Shown: in pieces, positions 25,212 through 34,343 of the stretch
Position numbering within the stretch: position 1 is the first letter of the stretch
How the letters are laid out: every line of letters begins with the position of its first letter
Source of the DNA: Chitinophagaceae bacterium
GTDB taxonomy: Bacteria > Bacteroidota > Bacteroidia > Chitinophagales > Chitinophagaceae
Direction of reading: 5' to 3'
DNA: 64,000 nt
Assembly (NCBI GenBank): GCA_027489035.1
Contig: JAIYAN010000001.1
Span: 124,001-188,000 of the forward strand
Notes under the pieces: generated by a model
Told to the model about the DNA's origin: nothing
Databases searched by the model: none
What the model saw: only the letters and a program-made list of their open reading frames with translations
Position numbers and translations under genes: made by a program

Positions 25212-25979
25212 TTATAATTCATTTCGAGACTTATAATCATCTTGATCCAATTCTACTTTAAAAGTACATTTACAATTTTCACAAACGGCATCAAAATAAT
25301 AATTATGAATTTTTCTAAATTCAGAGTTGTAACGCTCGTCTAAAGAACCATCTTTAGTATATCTTCCATTACTTAAATATTCTGTTTCATCATGACCATG
25401 ATTTATTTCTGTTTTTTTAACATCTGTAACTGTTTTACAATCTGGGCATAGATATAAGTATTTGAATCCGTATTTTATTTGCTTAATTAAATCTTGCCTA
25501 CCTGCGCTTATCAAATTTCTTTCCAAATCATTGCTATTAAGACCATATTTAAAATCATCTATTTTTTTAAAATACTGATAATAAGGTGAGTCATAAGAAT
25601 AATTTAAACCGCCTTGCTTTTTTATTCTTTCTAAAATACCTTCTGCAAATTTAATTGCTTGTTTTTGTAATTTTTCAGCTTCTTCTCTTTCTTGTAATTC
25701 AATAGCTTCTTTTAGTCTTTGTAAATCTTCAGCTTCTTTCTTTTGTATTTTAATAGCTTCTCTCTTGCGTAATTCAATAGCTTCTTTTTGTCTTTGTATT
25801 TCTATCGATGCTCTCTTTTGTAATTCAATAGCTTCTTTTTGTCTTTGTATTTCTATTGACGCTTTCCTTACTTCGGCTTGCTTATGCAGTTCAATAGATT
25901 CCTTTATATTCTGTTGTTTTAAAAAATATCTATGTATAATATAGAATATAATACCAGCGATAAATAAAATTTTCGTCAT
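25212..25979 (-). CDS. TM-anchored coiled-coil protein with 17-residue repeats and a C-terminal Zn-ribbon-like domain
   Basis: A TM helix at residues 2-18 is followed by a long charged helix built from a 17-residue unit (EIQRQKEAIELQKRASI type), repeated about four times with decreasing fidelity. The C-terminal 120 residues contain two CxxC pairs, C-P-D-C and C-E-N-C, spaced about 50 residues apart. This is typical of a zinc ribbon. I do not recognise the family. It is separated from YidD by a 66-bp gap and is on the same strand as module B. The repeat is also visible at DNA level (period 51 bp). Confidence 0.6.
   Translation of the reverse strand: MTKILFIAGIIFYIIHRYFLKQQNIKESIELHKQAEVRKASIEIQRQKEAIELQKRASIEIQRQKEAIELRKREAIKIQKKEAEDLQRLKEAIELQEREEAEKLQKQAIKFAEGILERIKKQGGLNYSYDSPYYQYFKKIDDFKYGLNSNDLERNLISAGRQDLIKQIKYGFKYLYLCPDCKTVTDVKKTEINHGHDETEYLSNGRYTKDGSLDERYNSEFRKIHNYYFDAVCENCKCTFKVELDQDDYKSRNEL
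25770..25872 (-). repeat. Tandem 51-bp repeat in the coiled-coil gene
   Basis: The segment starting AATTCAATAGCTTC at 25771 recurs at 25822, exactly 51 bp (17 codons) away, with only a few mismatches over the unit. Weaker copies continue to about 25690. The array encodes the coiled-coil heptads of the surrounding gene and could vary in copy number. Confidence 0.7.
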
Positions 25980-26007
25980 AAATAATTTATTGTTTTTTTT
26001 AGAAAAA

Positions 26008-26652
26008 TCATTTCTCTTTTAACTCTAAATATTGAAATTCCACCCATCCAGAAATGATATCATAATTGGATGTTATGAACATTTTCGTGTAAGCCATCCC
26101 ATTGGATATTTTAGAAACTTGAATCTCTTGCATGGCCGCTATCTTAGTCTTGAATTTTTTCTTGCGTAGTTTATCTTTATAGATAATAATACCATTTATC
26201 GCAGAACTTTTTACGAGATAATCCCCTTTTTCTTTATCAGGAAACATGTCATCATAATATGTCACTTCATCCATTTTTACCCAACCACCAATGTTGCTAT
26301 ATTGACCATATAAAAGTTCTGAGTAACCCATTCCGTTTTCAATTTTCTTTATATCCAACTCAGACATGCTTGAAAGCTTGCTTGGATATTTCCTTTTTTT
26401 GAAAACATCTCTGTACACGAAAATTCCTTCAACTAATGTATCATTTACAAAATAATGTCCAAGCGTTGTTTTTGGAGTCGACTTGTTTGAATCTAATTGA
26501 GACTTTAACTCAGATTCTTTGGTTGTTAATCCATTCTTTTCTATTTGATTTTTGGAAACAGAATTGCCTGATTTAGATAACCAATTTTTTAAACCCAGAA
26601 AGATTGCTGCAGCAATACATATATAAAACAGATACTTAAAGAAAGATGCCAT
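26008..26652 (-). CDS. TM-anchored protein with two SH3-like repeats
   Basis: A TM helix at residues 6-20 is followed by a polar linker and two similar units of about 65 residues. Each unit ends in the pattern N-G-M-[GA]-Y-[ST]-x-[LM]-x-x-x-x-x-x-x-I-x-G-W-V, as in bacterial SH3-type domains whose last strand has a 'G-W-V' signature. Bacterial SH3 domains often bind cell-wall peptides, which would fit an extracytoplasmic role. The gene is 24 bp downstream of 26676-27341 and 29 bp upstream of the coiled-coil gene, so the three form one transcription unit. No enzymatic motif is seen. Confidence 0.6.
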   Translation of the reverse strand: MASFFKYLFYICIAAAIFLGLKNWLSKSGNSVSKNQIEKNGLTTKESELKSQLDSNKSTPKTTLGHYFVNDTLVEGIFVYRDVFKKRKYPSKLSSMSELDIKKIENGMGYSELLYGQYSNIGGWVKMDEVTYYDDMFPDKEKGDYLVKSSAINGIIIYKDKLRKKKFKTKIAAMQEIQVSKISNGMAYTKMFITSNYDIISGWVEFQYLELKEK

Positions 26653-26675
26653 TGAAGTTTATTTAAATTTTAAAA

Positions 26676-27341
26676 TCAATAATAATGTTTGAATGTCAAA
26701 TAAATTATCCAAATAACAGTTAAAATGGAAAAGAAAAAACCATATTCCTTCAAACCCAAATCTTCTTCAATAGAGTCTTTAACCTTTATCTTTTCTCCAT
26801 ATATTTTTTTGCAATGTTTTTGAATATGCATACTATAATCAACAAAATTATTTTCCTTAAAATTAAAGAAGAAATTATTGTTGTCACCATATTTAATTTC
26901 CATAATTCTATATTTTCTTTTTTTTGTTCTATACCAAACCTCATCCTCTTCTACTTCATCAAAATCAATTTGTATGGGAACAATTTCAAATTTCTCTCCA
27001 TTAGGATTAGTAATCGTCATGATTTGATCGGTTATAATAATCTGTGTTTTTATATTTTTTAAAATATGAAATACACCTTTTACTGAAGCAAAAATAAATG
27101 GCAAAAAAACAATAAGTAAATACAGTTTATTTTTATAAATAGAAAAATAAAAAATCGTTCCATTTAAAAAAATGAGGATCAATACGGAGAATACTTCATA
27201 GATTAAATTTTTATTAAAAACAATAGATCCATCAGCTTTAACTTCTCCATTCATATAATAGGTTCTATGTAAATGATTAAAGAATTTAATAATCACAACA
27301 ATAGAAATCAAAATAAACATCTCGTATAAAAAATCAATCAT
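26676..27341 (-). CDS. Membrane protein of unknown function (four TM, soluble C-terminal part)
   Basis: The 221-residue protein has TM helices near residues 5-22, 45-64, 68-90 and the very C-terminus (about 200-218). Between the third and the last helix lies a soluble region of about 100 residues with a PH-like alternation of strands (FEIVPIQIDFDEVEEDEVWY, KYRIMEIKYGDNN). I do not recognise a named family. It is the first gene of a three-gene minus-strand unit and diverges from the TerB-like gene at 27480. Confidence 0.55.
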   Translation of the reverse strand: MIDFLYEMFILISIVVIIKFFNHLHRTYYMNGEVKADGSIVFNKNLIYEVFSVLILIFLNGTIFYFSIYKNKLYLLIVFLPFIFASVKGVFHILKNIKTQIIITDQIMTITNPNGEKFEIVPIQIDFDEVEEDEVWYRTKKRKYRIMEIKYGDNNNFFFNFKENNFVDYSMHIQKHCKKIYGEKIKVKDSIEEDLGLKEYGFFFSILTVIWIIYLTFKHYY

Positions 27342-27479
27342 TTTTTGTTGTTTTAATAAATTTTAAATTATGCTTGATTAAAATAATAATGGGAAATGAC
27401 ATTGTATCATTATTTTTTTTTGCCAATATAATAAAATTATTAAATTTACTTATATTTTTAAATTAAAAAACTAATTATT

Positions 27480-27854
27480 ATGGCAATAAGACCTTCAAAT
27501 GTAACAAACCTTCATGCTATCGCTTTCTTGTACATTGCTATGGGAAAAGATGATGGCGAAATTACAGATTCAGAATCAGAATTAATTGTAAAAAGTCTTT
27601 TTGAGTACGATTCAACAAATCCAGAATTTATCAAACAAGCAATCAAAGAATCCACAGATTGGTACTTTAGTTGTGCAGATATCAATGAAAAGGTATTGAT
27701 ATTTATGGAAATGGTTGATTCTCTAAGCAGTCTTAATTCAAGTTTTAAACTAGCAATCATAAATGATTTGGAAAGAATTGCAGAGGTAGACGGTGTAATT
27801 CACGAAAACGAACAAGTTTTTTATAGTTATGTTTTAAACGCTTTTAATAGCTAA
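27480..27854 (+). CDS. TerB-like protein
   Basis: The 124-residue all-helical protein has the TerB pattern. Near the start it reads L-Y-I-A-M-G-K-D-D-G-E-I-T-D-S-E, an acidic metal-binding loop after the first helix. Near the end it reads I-A-E-V-D-G-V-I-H-E-N-E, the second acidic loop in the same relation. TerB-like domains are cytoplasmic, occur in tellurite-resistance gene clusters and in bacterial conflict systems, and are thought to bind divalent metal. There are no ter genes next to it. It is a single gene with a strong terminator 33 bp downstream. Its 5' region is very AT-rich. Confidence 0.7.
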   Translation: MAIRPSNVTNLHAIAFLYIAMGKDDGEITDSESELIVKSLFEYDSTNPEFIKQAIKESTDWYFSCADINEKVLIFMEMVDSLSSLNSSFKLAIINDLERIAEVDGVIHENEQVFYSYVLNAFNS

Positions 27855-28379
27855 TAACTAATTTATTAAAGTAATCATTAAAATTTAAAAAAGTGGGTCA
27901 AGTAATTGTCCCACTTTTTTCATTTAAATATTTTTATATGCTTGTGAGATTTTTAAATTACAAAATTCAAAAATTGTCACAACTTTAAATGGTTCATTTT
28001 AAAATAAAATGTTCATGCATCTTTTGAATTTGTTCGACTAACATTTTTTAATTTAATTGAACAAAGGCATAACATTTATTTAAACTATCCGTATTACTAT
28101 ATTAAACAAAGATTCCAGGCGCCTTCCACCACCATCCAATCATCCTGCCACCCCAAAACTGATAAATCATCATGTATTAAATCCTGATTATCTAGATTGG
28201 TCTATGATGGATATTTTATATAGTATAGACATAGATTATTTTTAAAAATATAAATTAGGTAAAAAATGAAATGTATTTGATTTTGGAGTTATTTATTTAC
28301 TGGGTAAAGCAGATAATACACTTAAAGTTTGCTATTTTTAAAAAAATATTTAGAAATTAATTCCAAAATAATTCTTTTA
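27855..28379. other. 525-bp non-coding stretch between the TerB-like and thioesterase genes
   Basis: Apart from the terminator at 27887-27920 I find no gene. A locally GC-richer segment at about 28112-28175 (GGCGCCTTCCACCACC is typical of it) stands out from the AT-rich surroundings. It may be the scar of a mobile element, but no terminal repeat could be paired with it. A promoter for the thioesterase gene should lie near its right end. Confidence 0.4.
27887..27920 (+). terminator. Intrinsic terminator after the TerB-like gene
   Basis: AAAAAAGTGGG (27887-27897) and CCCACTTTTTT (27910-27920) form a perfect 11-bp stem with a 12-nt loop. The downstream arm ends in six T residues and the upstream arm starts in six A residues, so it can work in both directions. 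Confidence 0.85.
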
Positions 28380-28925
28380 ATGAAAACAGTCGCAAGTTCA
28401 GAAACAACATACACAGAATTAATGATTCCGTCATTTTCTAATTTTGGTGGGAAGGTACATGGAGGAATACTCCTATCTATAATGGACAAAGTGGCCTATG
28501 TGTGCGCAAGTAAGCACAGCGAAAGTTATGTTGTTACCGTTGCTGTTGAAGGAGTAGAATTTGTATCTCCAGTTGAAGTTGGAGAGCTCATTACGGTTAA
28601 CGCTTCAGTAAATTATGTTGGGAGAACCACAATGATTGTAGGCATGCGTTTGGAATCATTCAATACAAGGACCAGTGAATCTCGTTATACAAATTCATGT
28701 TATTTTACAATGGCAGCAAAAAATGATGATGGCACTTTAAAAGAAGTTCCAGGGTTAATCATAAGCAACAAAAAAGAACTTGTTCGATTTTGTGAAGGCA
28801 GAATGATTCGTGAAATGTCGTTAAAAAAGAGAACTGCGCTGAAAAGTGATTTAGATGGAATAAGTGCTGAAAAGATGTTTGACCTTTGTAAAAATGAAAA
28901 TTGTAAAATAGACTATAGTATATGA
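28380..28925 (+). CDS. Hotdog-fold acyl-CoA thioesterase
   Basis: The ATG at 28380 (MKTVASSETTYTEL) is preferred; an in-frame ATG at 28329 would add 17 hydrophobic residues not expected for this family. The sequence shows the YciA/BFIT-type thioesterase pattern: F-G-G-K-V-H-G-G-I-L-L-S-I-M-D near residue 25, A-V-E-G-V-E-F near residue 58, and G-R-T-T-M near residue 85. The conserved Asp after the HGG helix and the glycine turn are the usual catalytic elements. It would hydrolyse acyl-CoA to free acid and CoA in the cytoplasm. The C-terminal 40 residues are a charged helix beyond the core fold. It is a single gene, probably housekeeping. Confidence 0.85.
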   Translation: MKTVASSETTYTELMIPSFSNFGGKVHGGILLSIMDKVAYVCASKHSESYVVTVAVEGVEFVSPVEVGELITVNASVNYVGRTTMIVGMRLESFNTRTSESRYTNSCYFTMAAKNDDGTLKEVPGLIISNKKELVRFCEGRMIREMSLKKRTALKSDLDGISAEKMFDLCKNENCKIDYSI

Positions 28926-28984
28926 ATTTAAGTGGCAACATTATTTAATTTCATTTCTAAATCTTTGTTTACTTGTTGCTTATT

Positions 28985-29770
28985 CTACTTAATTACAGAC
29001 AGCTCCTGTTCTACGTTGATAATAATATCATCCTCGCCCATATTGTCAAAAGGGTTTTCAAGATTGTCTTGTATATTTTTCAAACTAATTAGAATAAAAC
29101 TATACAAGATAGGCATAACAAATGCCAAGCCACTGCTATATTCTTTTGATATAGCAGCAAAATATGGTGCATAGAGAATTGGAAACGAATAGATAAAGAC
29201 TCTACTAAAAATTCTAAGTGATTTAGGTGTACGATAAACACAAATGGTTTTTATACTATCAAATGCAATGATGATTTTACTTACATATTGATTCAAACGG
29301 GAAATTTCTCCACTTTGAACATTCAATTCCCTCAATTTAATTATAAGCTGAGTAAGATTTGCAAAATGAGCATACATCTGTTTTTCATGATTTATCCATG
29401 AAGCTCTATCGCACATCATGATTTTAAGCAAACTAAATATTTTCTTGATTTCTTCATAAAATTCAGATGAAATTTGATTGTTGTCATTGTTAACTGGCCA
29501 GAATTTCGATGCATAATAAATTGAAAAAAGATGCCCCCTAAAATCCGACATTCTCTGCAAAGCGAGTTCTCTTCTATTGAATGCAGAACCGATTGAAAAA
29601 ACGATTGGAAACACAATTGCCATTCCAATTAAAAGATCAGGAAACTTTGCTGAAATTTTCCATTTAATACACATCCAAGTAAAAAGAACAGACAATGTTG
29701 TAACTACTAGTGTTTGAAAGTTAAAAACATTACTAAACAATATTTTTTTAGAAAAGAATTTTTTAGTCAT
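28985..29770 (-). CDS. Bestrophin-family-like membrane protein
   Basis: The 261-residue protein has two N-terminal TM helices (about 17-37 and 44-62) followed by an F-x-R-R-E-x-A-L-x-R motif. Two C-terminal TM helices lie at about 190-212 and 214-232, after the phrase Y-R-T-P-K-S-L-R. It ends with L-x-N-P-F-D-N-M-G-E-D-D-I, matching the 'E-N-P-F-g-x-d-x-x-D-l' ending of bestrophin/UPF0187 channels. Bestrophins are pentameric anion or cation channels; bacterial members often prefer cations. It converges on the thioesterase gene. The next gene upstream on the same strand starts 27 bp away. Confidence 0.75.
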   Translation of the reverse strand: MTKKFFSKKILFSNVFNFQTLVVTTLSVLFTWMCIKWKISAKFPDLLIGMAIVFPIVFSIGSAFNRRELALQRMSDFRGHLFSIYYASKFWPVNNDNNQISSEFYEEIKKIFSLLKIMMCDRASWINHEKQMYAHFANLTQLIIKLRELNVQSGEISRLNQYVSKIIIAFDSIKTICVYRTPKSLRIFSRVFIYSFPILYAPYFAAISKEYSSGLAFVMPILYSFILISLKNIQDNLENPFDNMGEDDIIINVEQELSVIK

Positions 29771-29797
29771 TAAGGATAATTTTATAATTTAAGCAAG

Positions 29798-30118
29798 TTA
29801 AATAAATCTAATCTCTTTTTGATTTAATTGAAAATATGATTGCTGTGATTTTTTATCAAAACATTGCTTTATCCAAGTATAGATTGGAATCATAATCCAT
29901 TTTTCTTTTCCAACAAGTATATCTACCAAATCAGGTTGCATCACATCTATAAAATTCGTACGAATAATGGAATACTCTTCACAATTTGCTTTTTTTTCGG
30001 GAGTAATAAGCAGCCATTGAATATTTTTTTCTTCGTCTTCAATTTCAAAAATGAAAAATGTACTCAAAGCCAAATATGAAAGTATCTTGGGTAAAAGATT
30101 TACAATTTTATAAAACAC
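29798..30118 (-). CDS. Small hypothetical protein (106 residues, GTG start)
   Basis: The frame begins with GTG at 30116-30118, since the only internal ATG lies far downstream. The product has a weakly hydrophobic N-terminus and no recognised domain. It ends 27 bp before the bestrophin-like gene on the same strand, so co-transcription is likely. It diverges from the small membrane protein gene at 30187. Codon use is like its neighbours, which argues for a real gene, but nothing else supports it. Confidence 0.45.
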   Translation of the reverse strand: MFYKIVNLLPKILSYLALSTFFIFEIEDEEKNIQWLLITPEKKANCEEYSIIRTNFIDVMQPDLVDILVGKEKWIMIPIYTWIKQCFDKKSQQSYFQLNQKEIRFI

Positions 30119-30186
30119 TACAGAAAAAATTATATATTAGCTAATTGAGAATTTTGTAAAAAAATCTTCTATTTCATAAATAAAAC

Positions 30187-30486
30187 ATGACAGAAACTGA
30201 TCAATCCACAGAAAAAGAATCTTCAGATGACAAATTTAATCCGTTAAGTTGTATGGCGGTATTATTATATTATCCTGCTTTAGGATTTGCCATTCGATTG
30301 GGATTTTCTATGTACGGATATTTATTTGATCATTTAAAAGGTTTCGCAATAATAATAGGCATACTAATTACAATTATAATAACCATAATCTATGCCTTTA
30401 TAGCTGTGTTTATAGTTTATCTGCTTATACGTTTGGGAGAAATTGTGTGGGGATGGATAATGCGAATAAAAGCGAATAAAGTGTAA
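30187..30486 (+). CDS. Small two-TM membrane protein
   Basis: The 99-residue protein has a polar, acidic N-terminus with Ser/Asp/Glu, a hydrophobic segment at about residues 21-40 and a long Ile-rich TM stretch at about 53-82 ending in a basic tail. No family is recognised. It is the only plus-strand gene in this neighbourhood. It diverges from 29798-30118 and converges on the small gene at 30581. It may be an orphan membrane peptide. Confidence 0.5.
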   Translation: MTETDQSTEKESSDDKFNPLSCMAVLLYYPALGFAIRLGFSMYGYLFDHLKGFAIIIGILITIIITIIYAFIAVFIVYLLIRLGEIVWGWIMRIKANKV

Positions 30487-30519
30487 ATTAAATTAACAAT
30501 AAAAAGATAACAAGGAATT

Positions 30520-30562
30520 GATTAAAAAAATTAAGATTGAAAATTTAATATCTTAATTAATC
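30520..30562. terminator. Imperfect hairpin between convergent genes
   Basis: GATTAA...TTAAGAT (30520-30537, with a 5-nt A bulge) pairs with ATCTTAATTAATC (30550-30562). It lies between two convergent genes and could terminate both transcripts. It is entirely A/T-rich and lacks a clean U-tract, so support is weak. Confidence 0.25.
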
Positions 30563-30580
30563 TCCCCCACCCAAACCCCT

Positions 30581-30820
30581 TTAATTGTCTTCTGCTTGAG
30601 TTTTTAATCTTTTCTCAATTTGCTTTACCGATAGTTTAAAATTAGTTGAACATGAGAGAATATATAACTCATTTCTAGTAATCTTATTCCAAATACCATC
30701 AGTGCAAACAAGTGCTCTATCTTCAGATTTTAATTTCATTAATTTGCATTCCAAAATAGTAATTGCGGTATCAACAGAAACAGAATATGATGGATCGATA
30801 TAATCTTTATTAATTTTCAC
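30581..30820 (-). CDS. Small hypothetical protein, last gene of the STAND operon
   Basis: The 79-residue frame starts with GTG at 30818-30820 and overlaps the end of the TPR gene by 11 bp, suggesting translational coupling. One short stretch, D-R-A-L-V-C-T-D-G-I-W-N, resembles the second aspartate motif of PP2C phosphatases (L-L-x-S/T-D-G-L/V-W). The rest of a PP2C domain is missing, so this may be coincidence or a remnant. The C-terminus is a charged helix. No other family is recognised. Confidence 0.4.
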   Translation of the reverse strand: MKINKDYIDPSYSVSVDTAITILECKLMKLKSEDRALVCTDGIWNKITRNELYILSCSTNFKLSVKQIEKRLKTQAEDN

Positions 30821-33800
30821 TAAAGGAATTTTTAATATTTAGTACCCATTTGAATTGAATTTTATTTTCGAAATCTATATCTAAATCATTGTTATAAACA
30901 ATTCGATTTAACAGATATTTGTTCAACAATAATTCAATTGAATCATTATTATTTCTAGAAATCCAAAGAAGCGGTTTCAAATTTGAAAATGATAGATTTT
31001 TAATGCTTTGATTTCTAATCATACCCATTATAAAATTATGGTTGGCTTCATAATTTTTATACTGAACAAGCATTTCATAACACTCAGAAAATCCCTTTAA
31101 TTCATATAATACTTCTCCTGATTTAGCCCAACAGTTCATTCGTTTTTCCCCTTTAGATATTTTGGAAATTAATGCTTCTAATTTATTAAAAGAAAAATGA
31201 GTTGAATGACAATAATTTATTGCTTCAAAATCAATTATTTTATTGCGATAATTTTCGGAAATAACTGAATCAAATATTTTATTTCGGTTTGTCTCATTTA
31301 ACGATGCGTGAAAAAACACAAACAAATCATACAACGTATTATCGCGCCATTCCGAATCTTTAATTTGTAATGCAATATCTAATGGGATGTTCAAATTTGA
31401 AAAAGTAGATAGATTTAAACATAGCTTATTTATTGCTTCCCCTTGCAGTGAAACATTTTGAATTTCATTAATTGAATCAAAAACTGAATTGACATATAAA
31501 ACCATTTCTTCAGCATTTTCTGCAAATGAATAATATTTCGATTGCAGACTTAATGCATAACTTTTCCAATAATTTGAGGTTATTTTGACATACACTAGTT
31601 TTGACATTTCAGGTTGATTGGCAAACAACAAATAGGATGAGATCTCTGCATACATTTCATTTCGATGAGATTCATTTTCAATATTATCCGCTGAAAATAT
31701 GGCTAAGTTGAAAACATCAAGTATAGATTCGTTGCTGCTTTTATTATTAAACAACTCCATAGCCCATCCTGCATAAGATTTAGCTTTCCAGAAATCAGAT
31801 GTAATCAATTTTACGATTTCATTCAATTTTTCAAATTCTAATTTCTTTGCCTTAACTAAAATAAGATCATATAATAATTCTCCGCGTTTGGAATTATCTC
31901 TTATTTTGATTGAGTTAGCAACGATTTCCGATTCTATCATTTTTGCCTCTTCACTATTTCCAATTTCAAAAACCCGTTCAAGTTTTCTGACCATTTTTTT
32001 ATAATAACTCAATTCAGATAAATTATTAACAATAAAACGCCTTGTTTCATCTGAATTTTTATCAACCATTAAATCATCGGCAATTTGATTTAAGAGTTCT
32101 ATTTTTTTAGTGTTCGCTTTTTCATTGGAATCATATTTAATGAAAGCAAATACTACATTTAAAAGAGCATCTGATTTGCTGTTTTTAATTTGATGACTGA
32201 GTATTAATTTTAATGATTTTTCTTTCCAATCAAAATCTGATATATAATTTATTAATTGTGTTGCAAAAGCCAAATGATCAATTTCACAATATTCATTTAT
32301 AATTTTAAACATCAACTCTCCATAATGAGCTGGATTTACAACATTTGATGCTGTTTTTGTTGCTGTATCAAGATATAAATTTACTTCTGACAACATTCCT
32401 TTGTTTCGGAACATAGTAGCTAAATTTATATAAGAACAAGTCTTCCAGAATTCAGAAGAAATGTTTTCTACAATTTGATTTGATTGGTCTATTTGATTAA
32501 AAAAATAACAACTAGCCGCCAATTCCATATAAGCCTCATTCTTTACCGCATCGCGTTTTATTTTTGAAGCTTCAGCATATGCCGTATTCAACACACGAAT
32601 CGCTTGTTCTTCAAGCCCTGAATCCATTAAAATCATTGACAATTTATTATAGCCAATAGATCTCCAATAATCTGACTTAATATCTTTTAAAATATTTTGT
32701 GCGTTTATAAAATCATTGTTTTTTGTGTATAGATATGAAAGATCTTGATACGCTTCGCTTTGAACAGAATCATTGCTAATGGCATCAAAATTTATTTTAG
32801 CCTCATTCATATTTTTTACAAATCTAATTTCGTCTGATAACGATTTGCAAATAGAAGCTATCTCTAAAAAAGTTGTTCCGCGCCAATAACTGTTTGTAAT
32901 TAAAGAAAAGATTTCCTCAAATAAAGTGACGTCCATTTTTTTATATATCACCACAGAAAGATTTTTAAATGCCTGATTACGCTGGGAAGCATTTTGAATA
33001 TTCCGGGCAGCATTAATTGAGCATTCTAAAAATCTATTTGAAAAAACATACGCTTGAAATACTTTCCATTCATCATAAAGCATCAAAGCCGTTTTATGTT
33101 TATTTTCTTCGTCGTCAATTTTGCTTAAATAATCAAATATCAAGTTTATTCGATCATTTATTTCAATAGATTTATTATTGTTGATTTCAAAAATCAAAAG
33201 CTCACTTAAGCATAAACACCTGCTTGAATAACTGTTTAAGTTATTTATTGTTTCAAAAAGAAATTTGATTTGATTACTATTAAAATCATCAGAAATGTTA
33301 ATCCCAAGCCCATCCAATTTAGAAGCATATGAAAATAAATGTGAGGCATCTATTTCTTTTTCAAACAATTCCAAAGTCAACTTAATGACAAAATTTGAAG
33401 GAATAAACTTCGACCAATCTAATACGCTACAATCAACTGGAATTTCATTTTTAAGGTGAGTTATTAATTTATTTGCAGTCTCTTTAACCCAAGCAATATC
33501 TTCATTTGGCAATTGATTTAATTCAAACAAACAAAGTAAATAAACAAGAAACTGTCTTGAACGACCAACTTTCGAAATATCTCCAAATGCCACTATTCTA
33601 TCTGAAACGATATCGATATTTCTGCTTTTCAATAAATCGATTATGTTCTCCGCATCATTTTGTTCTAAATAATGAAGTCGAATGGATGAAAAATAACTAT
33701 CCAAATAGGATTGTTCATTGTATTTAGCAGACCACAAAATGGCATCGCCAATGGCTTTATTGCTCCATTTATAGCCATTACTCAATTCCACTTGTCTTTT

Positions 33801-34343
33801 CCAAATCAAATCGGAAGTTGCAAAATCAATTATTTTTTTCCCCTTGTTAGAATCATGTGCATCAATTAAATAATGAGCAGTCAAAAATTCCAATCCATAC
33901 ATCTCTAATTCATCTGAAGATTTTTGCTCTATAGATTGATTGATTGCATGAATGATATTATTATTAATCCGAGCAACTTCATTATTCGAAACTTTATTCA
34001 ACAAAAAAGACTTCAACCTTTCATGGTATAGTTCATATTTAGCTGAATTTGTGACATTAAACCATTTTGAATATTTGGAAATAAACTCGATTATATCTGA
34101 TTCTGGTTCACTCAAAACTATTGAAGCAAATTTTGCAGACACCTCTTTTTTTAACAATGAAAAAAAAGCAAATCTGTTTAATTGCAATTGAGATTGGCTC
34201 ACATTAGTTGCGCCTAAAAACAATTCTTCATAGAGCCCTGTTAAACCCTCAGGCAATGAAGATGCATTTTCAGCATGAATGCTTCCACTATTTAAACCAT
34301 CGTGAATGTAACGTAGATAAGATGGATCGATTTTATTACTCAT
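30810..34343 (-). CDS. wHTH plus TPR-like repeat 'sensor' protein (C-terminal half of a split STAND NTPase)
   Basis: The 1177-residue protein starts (about 1-120) with the region that follows the NTPase core in fused STAND proteins: a helix ending A-S-S-L-P-E-G-L, a winged-helix part with LLKKEVS, and YELYHERLKSFLL. About 1000 residues of alpha-helical repeats follow, with the recurring motif F/Y-W-K/R-x-x-S/A-Y. The C-terminus I-Q-F-K-W-V-L-N-I corresponds to L-N-I-Q-W-A-[LI]-D in the paralogues at 37468 and 42249. There is no Walker motif. The start ATG overlaps the stop of the upstream NTPase-like gene in a TAATG, so the two halves are translationally coupled and probably form one complex. 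Confidence 0.75.
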   Translation of the reverse strand: MSNKIDPSYLRYIHDGLNSGSIHAENASSLPEGLTGLYEELFLGATNVSQSQLQLNRFAFFSLLKKEVSAKFASIVLSEPESDIIEFISKYSKWFNVTNSAKYELYHERLKSFLLNKVSNNEVARINNNIIHAINQSIEQKSSDELEMYGLEFLTAHYLIDAHDSNKGKKIIDFATSDLIWKRQVELSNGYKWSNKAIGDAILWSAKYNEQSYLDSYFSSIRLHYLEQNDAENIIDLLKSRNIDIVSDRIVAFGDISKVGRSRQFLVYLLCLFELNQLPNEDIAWVKETANKLITHLKNEIPVDCSVLDWSKFIPSNFVIKLTLELFEKEIDASHLFSYASKLDGLGINISDDFNSNQIKFLFETINNLNSYSSRCLCLSELLIFEINNNKSIEINDRINLIFDYLSKIDDEENKHKTALMLYDEWKVFQAYVFSNRFLECSINAARNIQNASQRNQAFKNLSVVIYKKMDVTLFEEIFSLITNSYWRGTTFLEIASICKSLSDEIRFVKNMNEAKINFDAISNDSVQSEAYQDLSYLYTKNNDFINAQNILKDIKSDYWRSIGYNKLSMILMDSGLEEQAIRVLNTAYAEASKIKRDAVKNEAYMELAASCYFFNQIDQSNQIVENISSEFWKTCSYINLATMFRNKGMLSEVNLYLDTATKTASNVVNPAHYGELMFKIINEYCEIDHLAFATQLINYISDFDWKEKSLKLILSHQIKNSKSDALLNVVFAFIKYDSNEKANTKKIELLNQIADDLMVDKNSDETRRFIVNNLSELSYYKKMVRKLERVFEIGNSEEAKMIESEIVANSIKIRDNSKRGELLYDLILVKAKKLEFEKLNEIVKLITSDFWKAKSYAGWAMELFNNKSSNESILDVFNLAIFSADNIENESHRNEMYAEISSYLLFANQPEMSKLVYVKITSNYWKSYALSLQSKYYSFAENAEEMVLYVNSVFDSINEIQNVSLQGEAINKLCLNLSTFSNLNIPLDIALQIKDSEWRDNTLYDLFVFFHASLNETNRNKIFDSVISENYRNKIIDFEAINYCHSTHFSFNKLEALISKISKGEKRMNCWAKSGEVLYELKGFSECYEMLVQYKNYEANHNFIMGMIRNQSIKNLSFSNLKPLLWISRNNNDSIELLLNKYLLNRIVYNNDLDIDFENKIQFKWVLNIKNSFSEN

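Noticed and set aside
28112..28175. Locally GC-rich segment as a mobile-element end
   Set aside because: No matching terminal repeat, no transposase fragment; left as part of the non-coding stretch.
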